In this document: in pieces, positions 46,059 to 55,353 of the stretch
How the letters are laid out: the number at the start of each line of letters is the position of its first letter
How positions within the stretch are numbered: position 1 is the stretch's first letter
Assembly: GCF_003610895.1 (NCBI RefSeq)
Contig: NZ_MCAS01000031.1
Coordinates: forward strand, 1 to 64,000
Length of the DNA stretch: 64,000 nucleotides
Reading direction: 5' to 3'
Source of the DNA: Paraburkholderia fungorum
Lineage (GTDB): Bacteria > Pseudomonadota > Gammaproteobacteria > Burkholderiales > Burkholderiaceae
The notes under the pieces: generated by a model
Databases searched by the model: none
What the model saw: the letters and a program-made list of their open reading frames with translations, nothing else
Told to the model about the DNA's origin: nothing
Made by a program: the position numbers and the translations under genes

Positions 46059-46473
46059 TAAAAATCCCTGGCTGCGTTTATTGACTACGTTAGCCAGAAA
46101 TTTAATGGCGCTTCAACACTCCATGGTCATACACATATACGACATCCCCGGAATGTCGAGCGCGCCACGCCCCTTACCGAACAGAATTTCAAGACCAGGA
46201 TTTCATCTTCACCTCAAATTAATCAAAATGAATTTTTTATCCCAAAAATAGGCTGAAGATACACATTGTCGCAAGTCTTATATCTGTATGACCTTCTGCG
46301 TTAGCAAAGGAAGAGGATTGACGAACCGACAATTCGATTAATTCGCTTATGACAGGTAAACCATTCAACCCAAACCACAACTCTTTGACTTTCTCGATCT
46401 TGTTCAGGGCCTTGGTGGGCTTCGAGATCTTCATGGATGCTTCGCTCCTGCCGGTTCCTACAGAAGCGTCGAC
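46059..46473. promoter_or_regulatory. AT-rich control region upstream of sctC
   Basis: A 415-bp region, markedly richer in A and T than its surroundings, between the divergent sctC operon and the ribbon-helix-helix gene. It must hold both promoters. No HrpB/HrpX or HrpL box was recognised. It could bind H-NS-like silencers (inference from base composition). A doubtful small frame on the minus strand is listed separately. Confidence 0.55.
46237..46434 (-). CDS. Doubtful small ORF upstream of sctC (65 residues)
   Basis: Begins MKISKPTKALNKIEKVKELW and is preceded by GGAG ten bases from the ATG. The protein is Lys/Leu/Ser-rich and matches nothing I know. It would be the first gene of the minus-strand T3SS transcript, 178 bp ahead of sctC. 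It may equally be a chance frame in AT-rich DNA. Confidence 0.3.
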   Translation of the reverse strand: MKISKPTKALNKIEKVKELWFGLNGLPVISELIELSVRQSSSFANAEGHTDIRLATMCIFSLFLG

Positions 46474-46791
46474 ATGCGGATGACACGGTATTGCAACTTC
46501 ACGCCTCAGCTTGCAAAACCAAGACTACGCTCAATCAGAATTAACGGTTTTGCAACATGTCTGCGACTCGAGGAAATTTACTGGCGAATCATCGAAGAAA
46601 TTGCGCGTCAGGAATCTCTGACAGTCGGCAAGTTAATTTCAAAATGGGCTATCGATATTGATATGACGCAAGAAACCGTCTGCAATTTCACTGGACTTAT
46701 CAGAATTATTTGCGTCACTCAAATAATAGAACAGAAGCATCTGATCGATATGAGGACACTCGATCCAGACGCGCCGGTCAACGCATTTTAA
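46474..46791 (+). CDS. Ribbon-helix-helix (RHH_4-like) DNA-binding protein
   Basis: A 105-residue protein. RSIRINGFATCLRLEEIYWR continues with IIEEIARQESLTVGKLISKW and later NFTGLIRIICVTQI. This is the pattern of the Arc-like RHH_4 domain (strand, LE-x-x-FW helix, A-x-x-x-G-L-T, S-x-LR-x-F). Such proteins are small repressors. It faces away from the T3SS operon across the AT-rich control region, so it may regulate that operon (inference). Its base composition is AT-rich, unlike the rest of the window. Start choice (46474 or 46480) is uncertain. Confidence 0.68.
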   Translation: MRMTRYCNFTPQLAKPRLRSIRINGFATCLRLEEIYWRIIEEIARQESLTVGKLISKWAIDIDMTQETVCNFTGLIRIICVTQIIEQKHLIDMRTLDPDAPVNAF

Positions 46792-46911
46792 TAACCTGCA
46801 AGGAGGTTCATCGGAATAGACGCATCCATTCCCTTATATGTCGCGACGCGCAATTACTCACGCGAAAAAAACAACTGATCAGTTTAAATTTTTAATCACA
46901 AGGATTTGATC

Positions 46912-47292
46912 ATGACGAATGCGATCAACAACATGGGCAACAGCACGCAGCTCCACATGAGCAGCACGTCCGCACCGGCTCAAAGCGGCATGCAGACCGA
47001 GGCGCACTTCGCCTCCGTGCGCACGTTTTCCACCGACAAAACCGGGGATGCCGGCAATACGTCTTGCGCGGGAGCGGGTGGTGACGGCCAGGCAGCACAG
47101 GGCGCCGACTCATCGGCGCAGGGGAGCGGAAGTGGCGGCAGCGAGATGATGAGCCAGATCATGGACCTCATCAAAACAGCCATTTCCGCCGCGGCGCAAG
47201 TGGTTTCGCCACTTATGAGCATGTTCACGTCGATGATGGGCCAGGCAGGTTCATCGGGTTCGTCTGGCTCATCGGGTTCGGGCGCCGCTTGA
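46912..47292 (+). CDS. Small Gly/Ser-rich protein, T3SS-secreted candidate
   Basis: A 126-residue protein: an Asn/Ser/Thr-rich start (MTNAINNMGNSTQLHMSS), a Gly/Ser/Ala-rich middle, one amphipathic to hydrophobic helix of about 30 residues (MMSQIMDLIKTAISAAAQVV, then PLMSMFTSMMG), and a GSSGSSGSSGSG tail. The single cysteine is at about residue 52. This composition resembles harpins and other heat-stable T3SS-secreted helper proteins. AAGGA lies seven bases before the ATG. It follows the RHH gene on the same strand. No homologue is recognised. Confidence 0.6.
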   Translation: MTNAINNMGNSTQLHMSSTSAPAQSGMQTEAHFASVRTFSTDKTGDAGNTSCAGAGGDGQAAQGADSSAQGSGSGGSEMMSQIMDLIKTAISAAAQVVSPLMSMFTSMMGQAGSSGSSGSSGSGAA

Positions 47293-47393
47293 CGGCACCC
47301 TGAACGGTCTGGCCGTCGCGCAGACTCGGCCGGTCTCGGGGCGGCATCCCGTATACCGCCCCGCTTCGAATCCCGCCTTTCTTTCAGGACGCA

Positions 47394-48005
47394 ATGATGA
47401 ATTCTCTCGGGCCGGGTCCCGTCGATCGCAAGCGAATCGACGGCCTCGCGCGACACTCCAATGCAGGATTGCACTCGGCCATTACCGGTTTTGTCGGCGA
47501 TAGCGATAGCCATCGCCATATCGGCGAGACGCTGCGCAGCGCCTCGCCGCCAGACGCAGTCGTGCAGCGTTTCCTCGACGAATTGCAGTTAATGCAGGAT
47601 TACGTGGGCACCTCGTACCGGGTGTCGCAGATCTCTCGCGAAGGACTCGCCATGCTACAACACGGCCGAGGCCGGCATTTTGTCGACCTCGGAGCACAGT
47701 GCGCCTTTGTCCTGCCGTCCAATGCGGCGGCATGGGCAAGAAATGCGGCACAACCGCGTGCCGGTGCCTACCAGCTGTTCTCGATCTTTGACGAGTCGGT
47801 CCCACAGAAGAATCTGTCGACAGCCCTGCTTGCCGATCATGTCATCGTGCCGCCAGGGACCCCGCTGCGCCTGACGGGTCTGCGCATCATTCGGAGCCAG
47901 GATGCAGCGGGTCCTGGCCGCCCTCGTATCGTCGCGCATTTCGCCCGGGCCAACTCCGCATGCGGCACACCCTATGACCTCTACAACGGTGCCCGAGGCG
48001 CCTGA
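47394..48005 (+). CDS. Unknown 203-residue protein next to the T3SS
   Basis: A soluble protein without a signal peptide. Residues about 55-75 (DELQLMQDYVGTSYRVSQIS) and 145-165 (NLSTALLADHVIVPPGTPLR) recall the YR...STS...E-x-x-hxPPGT layout of ADP-ribosyltransferase folds, but the key glutamates are not clear, so I do not claim that activity. CAGGA precedes the ATG. It is the last gene of the plus-strand T3SS-flanking group, 101 bp after the Gly/Ser-rich protein, with a GGGGCGG/CCGCCCC hairpin between. Effector or chaperone roles are both possible. Confidence 0.5.
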   Translation: MMNSLGPGPVDRKRIDGLARHSNAGLHSAITGFVGDSDSHRHIGETLRSASPPDAVVQRFLDELQLMQDYVGTSYRVSQISREGLAMLQHGRGRHFVDLGAQCAFVLPSNAAAWARNAAQPRAGAYQLFSIFDESVPQKNLSTALLADHVIVPPGTPLRLTGLRIIRSQDAAGPGRPRIVAHFARANSACGTPYDLYNGARGA

Positions 48006-48059
48006 CACAGGCAGCCGGTGTGTGCGGTTGACCGACCGCTCCGGTAAACTGCAAGGCTG

Positions 48060-48980
48060 ATGCGCGCTCTTATCCGGATCTTCGAATTGAATCGTTACTC
48101 CCTGCTTCTCATTACCTCGATGCTGCTGGTCGGCAGCAATGTCGGAATCGGTAAATCGATCGTCGAGTTTGTCCCCGTCCCCCTGTTCGCGCTGCTGCGT
48201 TTCGTGATCGCCATGGCGGTGCTGTGGCCGCTGCTGCGCGTGGCCAAGCTGCGCCGCGTCAAACGCGATGAATGGCTCAACCTGTTTTTGCAGGCGCTGT
48301 TCGGCACCTTCGGGTTCACGCTTCTCATGCTGGGCGGCGTGCAACGCACGAGCGCGGTCGCAGCCGGCGTCATCACCAGCACGATTCCCGCTGTCGTCGC
48401 GCTGCTCTCGTGGCTGATCCTCAAAGAGCGTCCGAACGGTCGGGCACTCGTGTCGATCGCGCTGGCGATCGTCGGCGTGATCGTCATCAATCTGGCCCAT
48501 GTGGATGAGAATGCGAGCGGCGAGACTTCGTTCACAGGCAATCTGATGGTGCTGGGCGCCGTGTGCTGCGAATCGCTGTACATCATCCTGTCGCGCCGTT
48601 TAACGCAGACGCTGGCGCCGATCGACATCTGCGCCTATACGCATCTGTTCGGCCTGCTGCTGATGCTGCCGCTCGGCGCCACCGCATTGGTGCACTTCGA
48701 CTATCGCGCGGTGCCGGTCGGCGTCTGGACGCTGGTGCTGTGGTATGGGCTGTCGGCGAGCATCTTCTCGTTCTGGCTGTGGATGAAGGGCATTCGTCAT
48801 GTGCCGGGCAGCCTTGCGGGCGTGTTCAGTGCCGTGCTGCCGGTGGCCGCGGCCATCTACGGTATCGTTTTTCTCGATGAACGGCCCACGCTCGCGCACG
48901 GCATCGCGCTCGCCTGCGTGGTGGCCGGGATCGGGCTGGCGAGCCTGAAGGTCAAGCGGGTACCGCCGGTAACGTCGTAA
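48060..48980 (+). CDS. EamA/DMT-superfamily transporter
   Basis: A 306-residue ten-helix inner-membrane protein with two EamA repeats (LLVGSNVGIGKSIVEFVPVP, and VLGAVCCESLYIILSRRL in the second). AAGG precedes the ATG. It follows the T3SS-flanking genes but is of an ordinary metabolite-exporter type and probably marks the return to the core genome. Substrate unknown. Confidence 0.88.
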   Translation: MRALIRIFELNRYSLLLITSMLLVGSNVGIGKSIVEFVPVPLFALLRFVIAMAVLWPLLRVAKLRRVKRDEWLNLFLQALFGTFGFTLLMLGGVQRTSAVAAGVITSTIPAVVALLSWLILKERPNGRALVSIALAIVGVIVINLAHVDENASGETSFTGNLMVLGAVCCESLYIILSRRLTQTLAPIDICAYTHLFGLLLMLPLGATALVHFDYRAVPVGVWTLVLWYGLSASIFSFWLWMKGIRHVPGSLAGVFSAVLPVAAAIYGIVFLDERPTLAHGIALACVVAGIGLASLKVKRVPPVTS

Positions 48981-49214
48981 GGGACCAGGCTGAGCACCCT
49001 GGCGGCGCCACCCTCCCGCACTGCCCGCCGCGCCGCAGCAAATCCATCTGACGCGGTACAATAGCGCGCCTGACGCGAGCTTCTCTGGCCTTTCTGGCCG
49101 CGTACCGCGCTGTCTGCGCCCTGGTTTGCGTGCTCGATCGCGCGTTTGATTCGCGCTTCGGGTCAGCACATTTAGTCCGTGTTCTGTCACCTGCGTTTCA
49201 TCTGACTCTTGCCC

Positions 49215-49826
49215 ATGTCCGCACCGCGCCCCACCTCCGCTGGTAACACGCGCCGCCCGATGCGTCCGCTGCCCGTCATCATCTTCATGAGCCGCTGGCT
49301 GCAAGTGCCGCTCTACCTGGGCCTGATCGTCGCCCAGGCGGTCTACGTCGTTCTGTTCCTGAAAGAAGTCTGGCATCTGGTCAGCGCGTCCATGACGCTC
49401 GACGAAACCAACATCATGCTGGTGGTACTCGGCCTGATCGACGTGGTGATGATCTCGAACCTGCTGATCATGGTGATCATCGGCGGGTATGAAACTTTCG
49501 TATCACGCCTGGGCGTTGAAGGTCATCCGGACGAACCGGAATGGCTCGACCATGTCAACGCCGGCGTGCTGAAAGTCAAACTGTCGATGGCGCTGATCAG
49601 TATCTCGTCGATCCATCTGCTGAAGACCTTCATCAGCCCCGACCAGAATTCGACGCATGCCATCATGTGGCAGGTCATCATTCACGTTGCGTTCCTCGTC
49701 TCGGCGCTGGTAATGGCGCTCGTCGACCGGCTCACCACGCATACGCACCCGAAACACTTTCAGGAACCCGCGGCGCTGCATGTCGTGAGTTCCCACGATT
49801 CCACTCCCCTGAAGGCGCACGACTGA
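49215..49826 (+). CDS. YqhA/UPF0114-family membrane protein
   Basis: A 203-residue inner-membrane protein with four hydrophobic helices. MSRWLQVPLYLGLIVAQAVY and the IDVVMISNLLIMVIIGGYET segment are diagnostic of the family, whose function is unknown. The ATG at 49215 is used; a TTG lies two codons earlier. The 234-bp gap before it shows no gene. Confidence 0.9.
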   Translation: MSAPRPTSAGNTRRPMRPLPVIIFMSRWLQVPLYLGLIVAQAVYVVLFLKEVWHLVSASMTLDETNIMLVVLGLIDVVMISNLLIMVIIGGYETFVSRLGVEGHPDEPEWLDHVNAGVLKVKLSMALISISSIHLLKTFISPDQNSTHAIMWQVIIHVAFLVSALVMALVDRLTTHTHPKHFQEPAALHVVSSHDSTPLKAHD

Positions 49827-49881
49827 CCGCACTGCCCTGCGTGTCGGAATAACAAGCGCCATTGTCCCCACTGAGCTAGCC

Positions 49882-51405
49882 ATGACCGTCATCAAACAGG
49901 AAGATCTGATTCAGAGCATTGCTGATTCGCTTCAGTACATCAGCTATTACCACCCGCTCGATTACATCCAGGCCTTGGGCCGCGCTTACGAGCTCGAAGA
50001 GAGCCCGGCCGCGAAGGATGCGATCGCGCAGATTCTCACCAACAGCCGCATGTGCGCCGAAGGCAAGCGCCCGATCTGCCAGGACACCGGTATCGTCACG
50101 GTGTTCGTGAAGGTCGGCATGGACGTGCGTTGGGACGGTGCGACGATGGGCGTCACCGAGATGATCAACGAAGGTGTGCGCCGCGGTTATCTGAACCCGG
50201 ACAACGTGCTGCGTGCATCGATCGTGAGCCCGCCTGAAGGCGCCCGCAAGAACACGAAAGACAACACACCGGCCGTGATCCACTACGAGATCGTGCCGGG
50301 CGACAAGGTCGACGTGCAGGTCGCGGCCAAGGGCGGCGGCTCGGAAAACAAGTCGAAGTTCGCGATGCTGAACCCGTCGGACTCGATCGTCGACTGGATT
50401 CTGAAGACCGTGCCGACCATGGGCGCAGGCTGGTGCCCGCCGGGCATGCTCGGCATCGGCATCGGCGGCACCGCTGAGAAAGCGATGGTGATGGCGAAAG
50501 AATCGCTGATGGACCCGATCGACATTCAGGACGTGATCGCACGCGGCCCGCAAGACTGGATCGAAGAACTGCGCGTCGAACTGCACGAGAAAGTCAACGC
50601 GCTCGGCATCGGCGCACAAGGCCTCGGCGGTCTCGCCACGGTGCTCGACGTGAAGATCATGGCCGCACCGACGCACGCGGCGAGCAAGCCGATCGCGATC
50701 ATCCCGAACTGCGCGGCGACCCGTCACGCGCATTTCACACTCGATGGCTCGGGCGTGGCAAAGCTCGAAGCGCCGTCGCTCGACGCATGGCCGAAGGTGC
50801 AGTGGGAACCGGACACGGAAAAGAGCCAGCGCGTCGATCTGAACACGTTGACGCCGGAAGAAGTCGCCAGCTGGAAGCCGGGTCAAACGCTGCTGCTGTC
50901 GGGCAAGATGTTGACGGGCCGCGACGCTGCACACAAGCGCATCGCCGACATGCTCGCCAAGGGCGAAAAGCTGCCGGTCGACTTCACGAATCGCGTGATC
51001 TATTACGTCGGCCCGGTCGATCCGGTACGCGACGAGGCAGTGGGCCCCGCAGGCCCAACCACCGCCACGCGCATGGACAAATTCACTGAGACCATGCTGT
51101 CGCAGACCGGCCTCATCTCGATGATCGGCAAGGCCGAGCGTGGCCCGGTCGCGATCGAGGCGATCAAGAAGCACAAGGCCGCGTATTTGATGGCGGTGGG
51201 CGGTGCGGCTTACCTCGTATCGAAGGCGATTCGCAGCGCCAAGGTTCTCGCGTTCGAAGACCTCGGCATGGAAGCAATCTACGAGTTCGACGTGCAGGAC
51301 ATGCCCGTGACGGTTGCCGTCGATTCGAACGGCACCTCGGTGCACCAGACCGGCCCGAAGGAATGGCAAGCGAAGATCGGCAAGATTCCGGTCGCGACGG
51401 CCTGA
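49882..51405 (+). CDS. fumA: Class I (iron-sulfur) fumarate hydratase
   Basis: A 507-residue 4Fe-4S enzyme that interconverts fumarate and malate in the TCA cycle. Candidate cluster cysteines lie in RPICQDTG, GAGWCPPG and PNCAATRHAHF, the class I pattern. The N-terminal alpha domain and the C-terminal beta domain (YYVGPVDPVRDEAVGPAGPT) are both present. It is about 40 residues shorter than E. coli FumA, as is usual in Burkholderiales. A strong terminator follows. Being oxygen- and iron-sensitive, this enzyme is a natural target of iron-sparing control. Confidence 0.96.
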   Translation: MTVIKQEDLIQSIADSLQYISYYHPLDYIQALGRAYELEESPAAKDAIAQILTNSRMCAEGKRPICQDTGIVTVFVKVGMDVRWDGATMGVTEMINEGVRRGYLNPDNVLRASIVSPPEGARKNTKDNTPAVIHYEIVPGDKVDVQVAAKGGGSENKSKFAMLNPSDSIVDWILKTVPTMGAGWCPPGMLGIGIGGTAEKAMVMAKESLMDPIDIQDVIARGPQDWIEELRVELHEKVNALGIGAQGLGGLATVLDVKIMAAPTHAASKPIAIIPNCAATRHAHFTLDGSGVAKLEAPSLDAWPKVQWEPDTEKSQRVDLNTLTPEEVASWKPGQTLLLSGKMLTGRDAAHKRIADMLAKGEKLPVDFTNRVIYYVGPVDPVRDEAVGPAGPTTATRMDKFTETMLSQTGLISMIGKAERGPVAIEAIKKHKAAYLMAVGGAAYLVSKAIRSAKVLAFEDLGMEAIYEFDVQDMPVTVAVDSNGTSVHQTGPKEWQAKIGKIPVATA

Positions 51406-51436
51406 TCGCTATTGACTGAAGTGCGCTGAATAATTT

Positions 51437-51467
51437 AAAGCCGGGGCCTGAAACCCCGGCTTTTTTT
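51437..51467 (+). terminator. Rho-independent terminator of fumA
   Basis: A perfect AAAGCCGGGG / CCCCGGCTTT stem with a seven-base loop followed by seven Ts, 32 bp after the fumA stop. Confidence 0.95.
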
Positions 51468-51600
51468 ATGATGAAATGAGAACGGTACGCATCACGCGAA
51501 AAACCCTCTGAAATCAGGCGAAAATCTGTTTTTTGCCTTGGCTTTTTGCGTTTCGCCGTTTATTGTTCTGGGAAATTCAAATCCCCTACAAGGACACATC

Positions 51601-52080
51601 ATGCAAGGCGACAAGAAGGTCATCGAATATCTCAACTCACAGTTGAAAAACGAACTGACCGCGATCAACCAGTACTTCCTGCACGCGCGGATGTACAAGC
51701 ACTGGGGTCTCGAGAAGCTCGGCAAGCATGAATACGACGAATCGATCGGCGAGATGAAGCACGCCGACTGGTTGATCGAACGTATTTTCATGCTCGACGG
51801 CCTGCCGAACCTGCAAGATCTGCACAAGCTGCTGATCGGCGAGGAAACCAAAGAAATCCTCGAATGCGATTTGAAGCTCGAGCAGATTTCACAAAGCACC
51901 TGTAAAGAAGCGATTGTGTATTGCGAATCGGTTCGCGATTTCATCTCGCGCGAAATCTTCGTGAAGATTCTCGACGACACAGAAGAACACATCGACTGGC
52001 TCGAAACGCAGCTGGACCTGATCGACAAGGTCGGCATCCAGAACTACCAGCAAACTGCAATGGGCTCGATCGAATCCTGA
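51601..52080 (+). CDS. bfr: Bacterioferritin
   Basis: A 159-residue iron-storage protein. The heme ligand methionine is at residue 52 (EMKHADW) and the ferroxidase residues E18, E51, H54, E94, E127 and H130 are all conserved (NELT, EMKH, DLKLE, EEHIDW). AAGGA precedes the ATG at 51601. No Fur box is seen at its promoter. The gene is separated from bfd by murI. Confidence 0.97.
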   Translation: MQGDKKVIEYLNSQLKNELTAINQYFLHARMYKHWGLEKLGKHEYDESIGEMKHADWLIERIFMLDGLPNLQDLHKLLIGEETKEILECDLKLEQISQSTCKEAIVYCESVRDFISREIFVKILDDTEEHIDWLETQLDLIDKVGIQNYQQTAMGSIES

Positions 52081-52260
52081 TCGAACCAGTCTGAGAAAAA
52101 CCGCGCGCCGGCCCATGGGTCTGCTCACACGCCATCTGACCTGGCTGTCTATCGGACGGCTCATTTGTCAGGGTGGGCGCCGCGCGGGCGATATACTTGC
52201 GCACTTCCCCGTTTTCGTGAGTTTCCCGTGACCGGTGTGCCGCACGTCCCCTTCTCGCCA

Positions 52261-53148
<888 letters not shown>

Positions 53149-53302
53149 AACCCCTCCTGCGCTGCGTTTCAGGCCGTCCTACGGCCTTTTCGCGTGCTTT
53201 TTAGGCGGCTTTGCGCCCTTCCCGCCACTCGCACCCAATCCCCGCCGGTAGACGAAACCCTTCTAAGAGTCTGGTTTTGTTACAAAAAATGATGCAGGAC
53301 GC

Positions 53303-53341
53303 TTGCCAAACCGGCCAATCAAAATGATAATAGTTCGCATT
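53303..53341 (+). promoter_or_regulatory. Promoter with Fur box upstream of bfd-tonB-exbBD
   Basis: TTGCCA (53303-53308) and GATAAT (53326-53331) are separated by 17 bp, a good sigma-70 promoter. The segment AAATGATAATAGTTCGCATT (53322-53341) overlaps the -10 box and matches the Burkholderia-type Fur box. Iron-loaded Fur would block transcription. The bfd ATG is at 53365. Confidence 0.82.
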
Positions 53342-53364
53342 AACGTTAGCTATGACGCCCTGCC

Positions 53365-53601
53365 ATGATTGTCTGTGTCTGCAAGTCTGTTTCTGACCGA
53401 AAGATCCGTGCCTCGATCGCGGAAGGCGTCGATTCGTTCGACGAACTTCAGTTCGAGCTCGGCGTCGCTATCTGCTGTGGCAAGTGCGCGGATTCCGTGC
53501 GCGGCGTCATGATGGAAAGCGGCGTATGTGCAAGCCGCTGCGGCTTCGATCATCACTCGCAGGTCATGCCGTTGACGTTTTACGAACGCAAGGCTGCCTG
53601 A
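53365..53601 (+). CDS. bfd: Bacterioferritin-associated ferredoxin
   Basis: A 78-residue [2Fe-2S] protein that reduces ferric iron in bacterioferritin so it can be released. Ligand cysteines are C4, C6, C38 and C41 (CVC and CCGKC). The C-terminus (VMPLTFYERKAA) is slightly longer than in E. coli Bfd. It is the first gene behind the Fur box. Confidence 0.93.
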   Translation: MIVCVCKSVSDRKIRASIAEGVDSFDELQFELGVAICCGKCADSVRGVMMESGVCASRCGFDHHSQVMPLTFYERKAA

Positions 53602-53736
53602 GCCCGTTTTCAGGGCGCGGCCCACGCCGCGCCTCGAGGCTTACGGCCTCACTGCCTCACGCGTTATCCCACTGCCGTCAGCAAGCCAGTATCCGTACCA
53701 GCCAGCTACCCGCTCATCCGTTAAAAGGAGTTCGAG

Positions 53737-53799
53737 ATGGAATTGCTGATAGGTTTCGTGACCACTTTGTTCATTTCGCTGCTGATCTTCCGAACATGA
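53737..53799 (+). CDS. 20-residue membrane micro-ORF between bfd and tonB
   Basis: An ATG preceded by AAAAGGAG at ideal spacing opens a frame of 20 codons (MELLIGFVTT, then LFISLLIFRT) ending TGA. The product would be one hydrophobic helix with a terminal Arg. It lies 136 bp after bfd and 49 bp before tonB, within the Fur-controlled unit. It could be a genuine small membrane protein or a translational leader for tonB, whose own start has no clear ribosome site. Confidence 0.5.
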   Translation: MELLIGFVTTLFISLLIFRT

Positions 53800-53847
53800 C
53801 GATGTCTTGTCTGACGTGCCGCATCGGCGGCACGCCTCCCCGCTAAC

Positions 53848-54576
53848 ATGCAGGCCTCGCATACCGCTTTAGCCAGCACCACGCTGGCTTCGTCCCTCCG
53901 AATGAATTCCCGTGCCCTGACTGCGACTGCCGCGGTCGCGGCGATTCACGTCGCTTTGCTAGCAGTGATCCTGACGTTGCGTCATGAACCCGTGCAACCG
54001 GTAATCGAATCGCGCGTCATGACCGCACAACTGCTGCCGCCGGCGCCCGTGGCCGCGCCCGTCGCGCTGCAATCGATCGCGCCGCCACCGCCCAAGCCGA
54101 CGCCGCCGGTCCACACCAAGGTCAAAGTCCCGTCGAAACCGACACCAACACCCAAGCCAACGCCTACGCCGCTGCCCGTGGCCGCCGCGCCGTCGGCCAC
54201 ACCGGTCGCGGCGGCTGATCCAACGCCGCCCGCGCCGGCTGCACCGCCTGCTCAGACCGCACCCGCAGTCGGCCGTCCGACGATGGAAATCACCGCGCCG
54301 AAAAACGTCTCGCATATCGACTGCAGCATGGTCACGCCGGAGTACCCATCGCTGTCGAAGCGCCGCGGTGAAACCGGTACGGCTTACGTGAAGTTCGTGG
54401 TCGGACTGACGGGCAAGCTCGAAAACATCGAACTGAAAAAGAGTAGCGGCTTCAGCCGTCTGGACGATGCCGCAGTCGCCGCCGCGCACGCGAGCGCCTG
54501 CAAGCCCTATCTGGAAAACGGCCAGCCGATTCGGGCCGCGTACACCCAGCCTTACAACTTCAATCTGAACGATTGA
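53848..54576 (+). CDS. tonB: TonB energy transducer
   Basis: A 242-residue protein. One N-terminal transmembrane helix (ALTATAAVAAIHVALLAVIL), a long Pro/Lys/Thr-rich periplasmic spacer (PPPPKPTPPVHTKVKVPSKP and onward), and a TonB C-terminal domain (PEYPSLSKRRGETGTAYVKF) are visible. It passes proton-motive energy from ExbB/ExbD to outer-membrane receptors. The start at 53848 lacks a good ribosome site; ATG at 53902 (MNSRAL) is an alternative directly before the helix. Confidence 0.93.
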   Translation: MQASHTALASTTLASSLRMNSRALTATAAVAAIHVALLAVILTLRHEPVQPVIESRVMTAQLLPPAPVAAPVALQSIAPPPPKPTPPVHTKVKVPSKPTPTPKPTPTPLPVAAAPSATPVAAADPTPPAPAAPPAQTAPAVGRPTMEITAPKNVSHIDCSMVTPEYPSLSKRRGETGTAYVKFVVGLTGKLENIELKKSSGFSRLDDAAVAAAHASACKPYLENGQPIRAAYTQPYNFNLND

Positions 54577-54605
54577 GGCAGATTTTAAAAAAAGAAGGAA
54601 TTGCA

Positions 54606-55337
54606 ATGCAAAACTACGGACTGGCGCACGTGTGGGCGCAAGGGGATTTCGTGACGCGCGGTATCGCGCTCGCGCTGTTGATCATGTCGGTGATGTCGTG
54701 GAGCGTGATCATCATCAAGGGCTGGAATGTGATGCGTCTGAACCGCCTCACGAAGAACGCGGAGCAGCAGTTCTGGCATTCGGACGACCTCGCCGACGGC
54801 GTGAAAAAACTCGGCGCCGGTTCGTCGACGCCGCAGGACAATCCGTTCCTCGCGCTTGCGCTGTCGGGCCAGGAAGCCGCCGATCACCATCATCAAACCC
54901 AGCCGCATCTGCACGACCGCATGGACGTGTCGGACTGGGTGACGCGCTGCCTGAAGGACACGATGGATGAAAGCGTCGCGCGCATGCAAAGCGGCCTGGC
55001 GATTCTCGCTTCGATCGGCAGCACGGCGCCGTTCGTTGGCCTGTTCGGCACGGTGTGGGGCATCTATCACGCACTGCTGGCGATCGGCGCGAGCGGCCAG
55101 TCGTCGATCGATCAGGTCGCGGGTCCGGTCGGCGAAGCGCTGATCATGACGGCGTTCGGCCTGTTCGTCGCGATTCCGGCCGTGCTCGGCTACAACGCGT
55201 TGACGCGCGCCAACAAGGCGGTCGTCGCCAAGTTGAGCCGCTTCGCGCACGGTCTGCACGCCTTCTTCGTGACGGGTGCCCGTCTGTCGTCGTCCAAGCG
55301 CGGTGACGGTCTGCGCCTCGCTACGCGCGCTCACTGA
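54606..55337 (+). CDS. exbB: TonB-system biopolymer transporter ExbB
   Basis: A 243-residue MotA/TolQ/ExbB-family proton channel with three transmembrane helices (RGIALALLIMSVMSWSVII, the LFGTVWGIYHALLAIG loop-helix, and EALIMTAFGLFVAIPAVLGY). AAGGAA precedes the ATG. It lies 29 bp after tonB. Confidence 0.95.
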   Translation: MQNYGLAHVWAQGDFVTRGIALALLIMSVMSWSVIIIKGWNVMRLNRLTKNAEQQFWHSDDLADGVKKLGAGSSTPQDNPFLALALSGQEAADHHHQTQPHLHDRMDVSDWVTRCLKDTMDESVARMQSGLAILASIGSTAPFVGLFGTVWGIYHALLAIGASGQSSIDQVAGPVGEALIMTAFGLFVAIPAVLGYNALTRANKAVVAKLSRFAHGLHAFFVTGARLSSSKRGDGLRLATRAH

Positions 55338-55353
55338 TCGACGAGGCATTCCG

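Noticed and set aside
47338..47362. Terminator between the Gly/Ser-rich gene and the 203-residue gene
   Set aside because: The GGGGCGG/CCGCCCC stem has no U-tract; it may be a hairpin but not a clear terminator.
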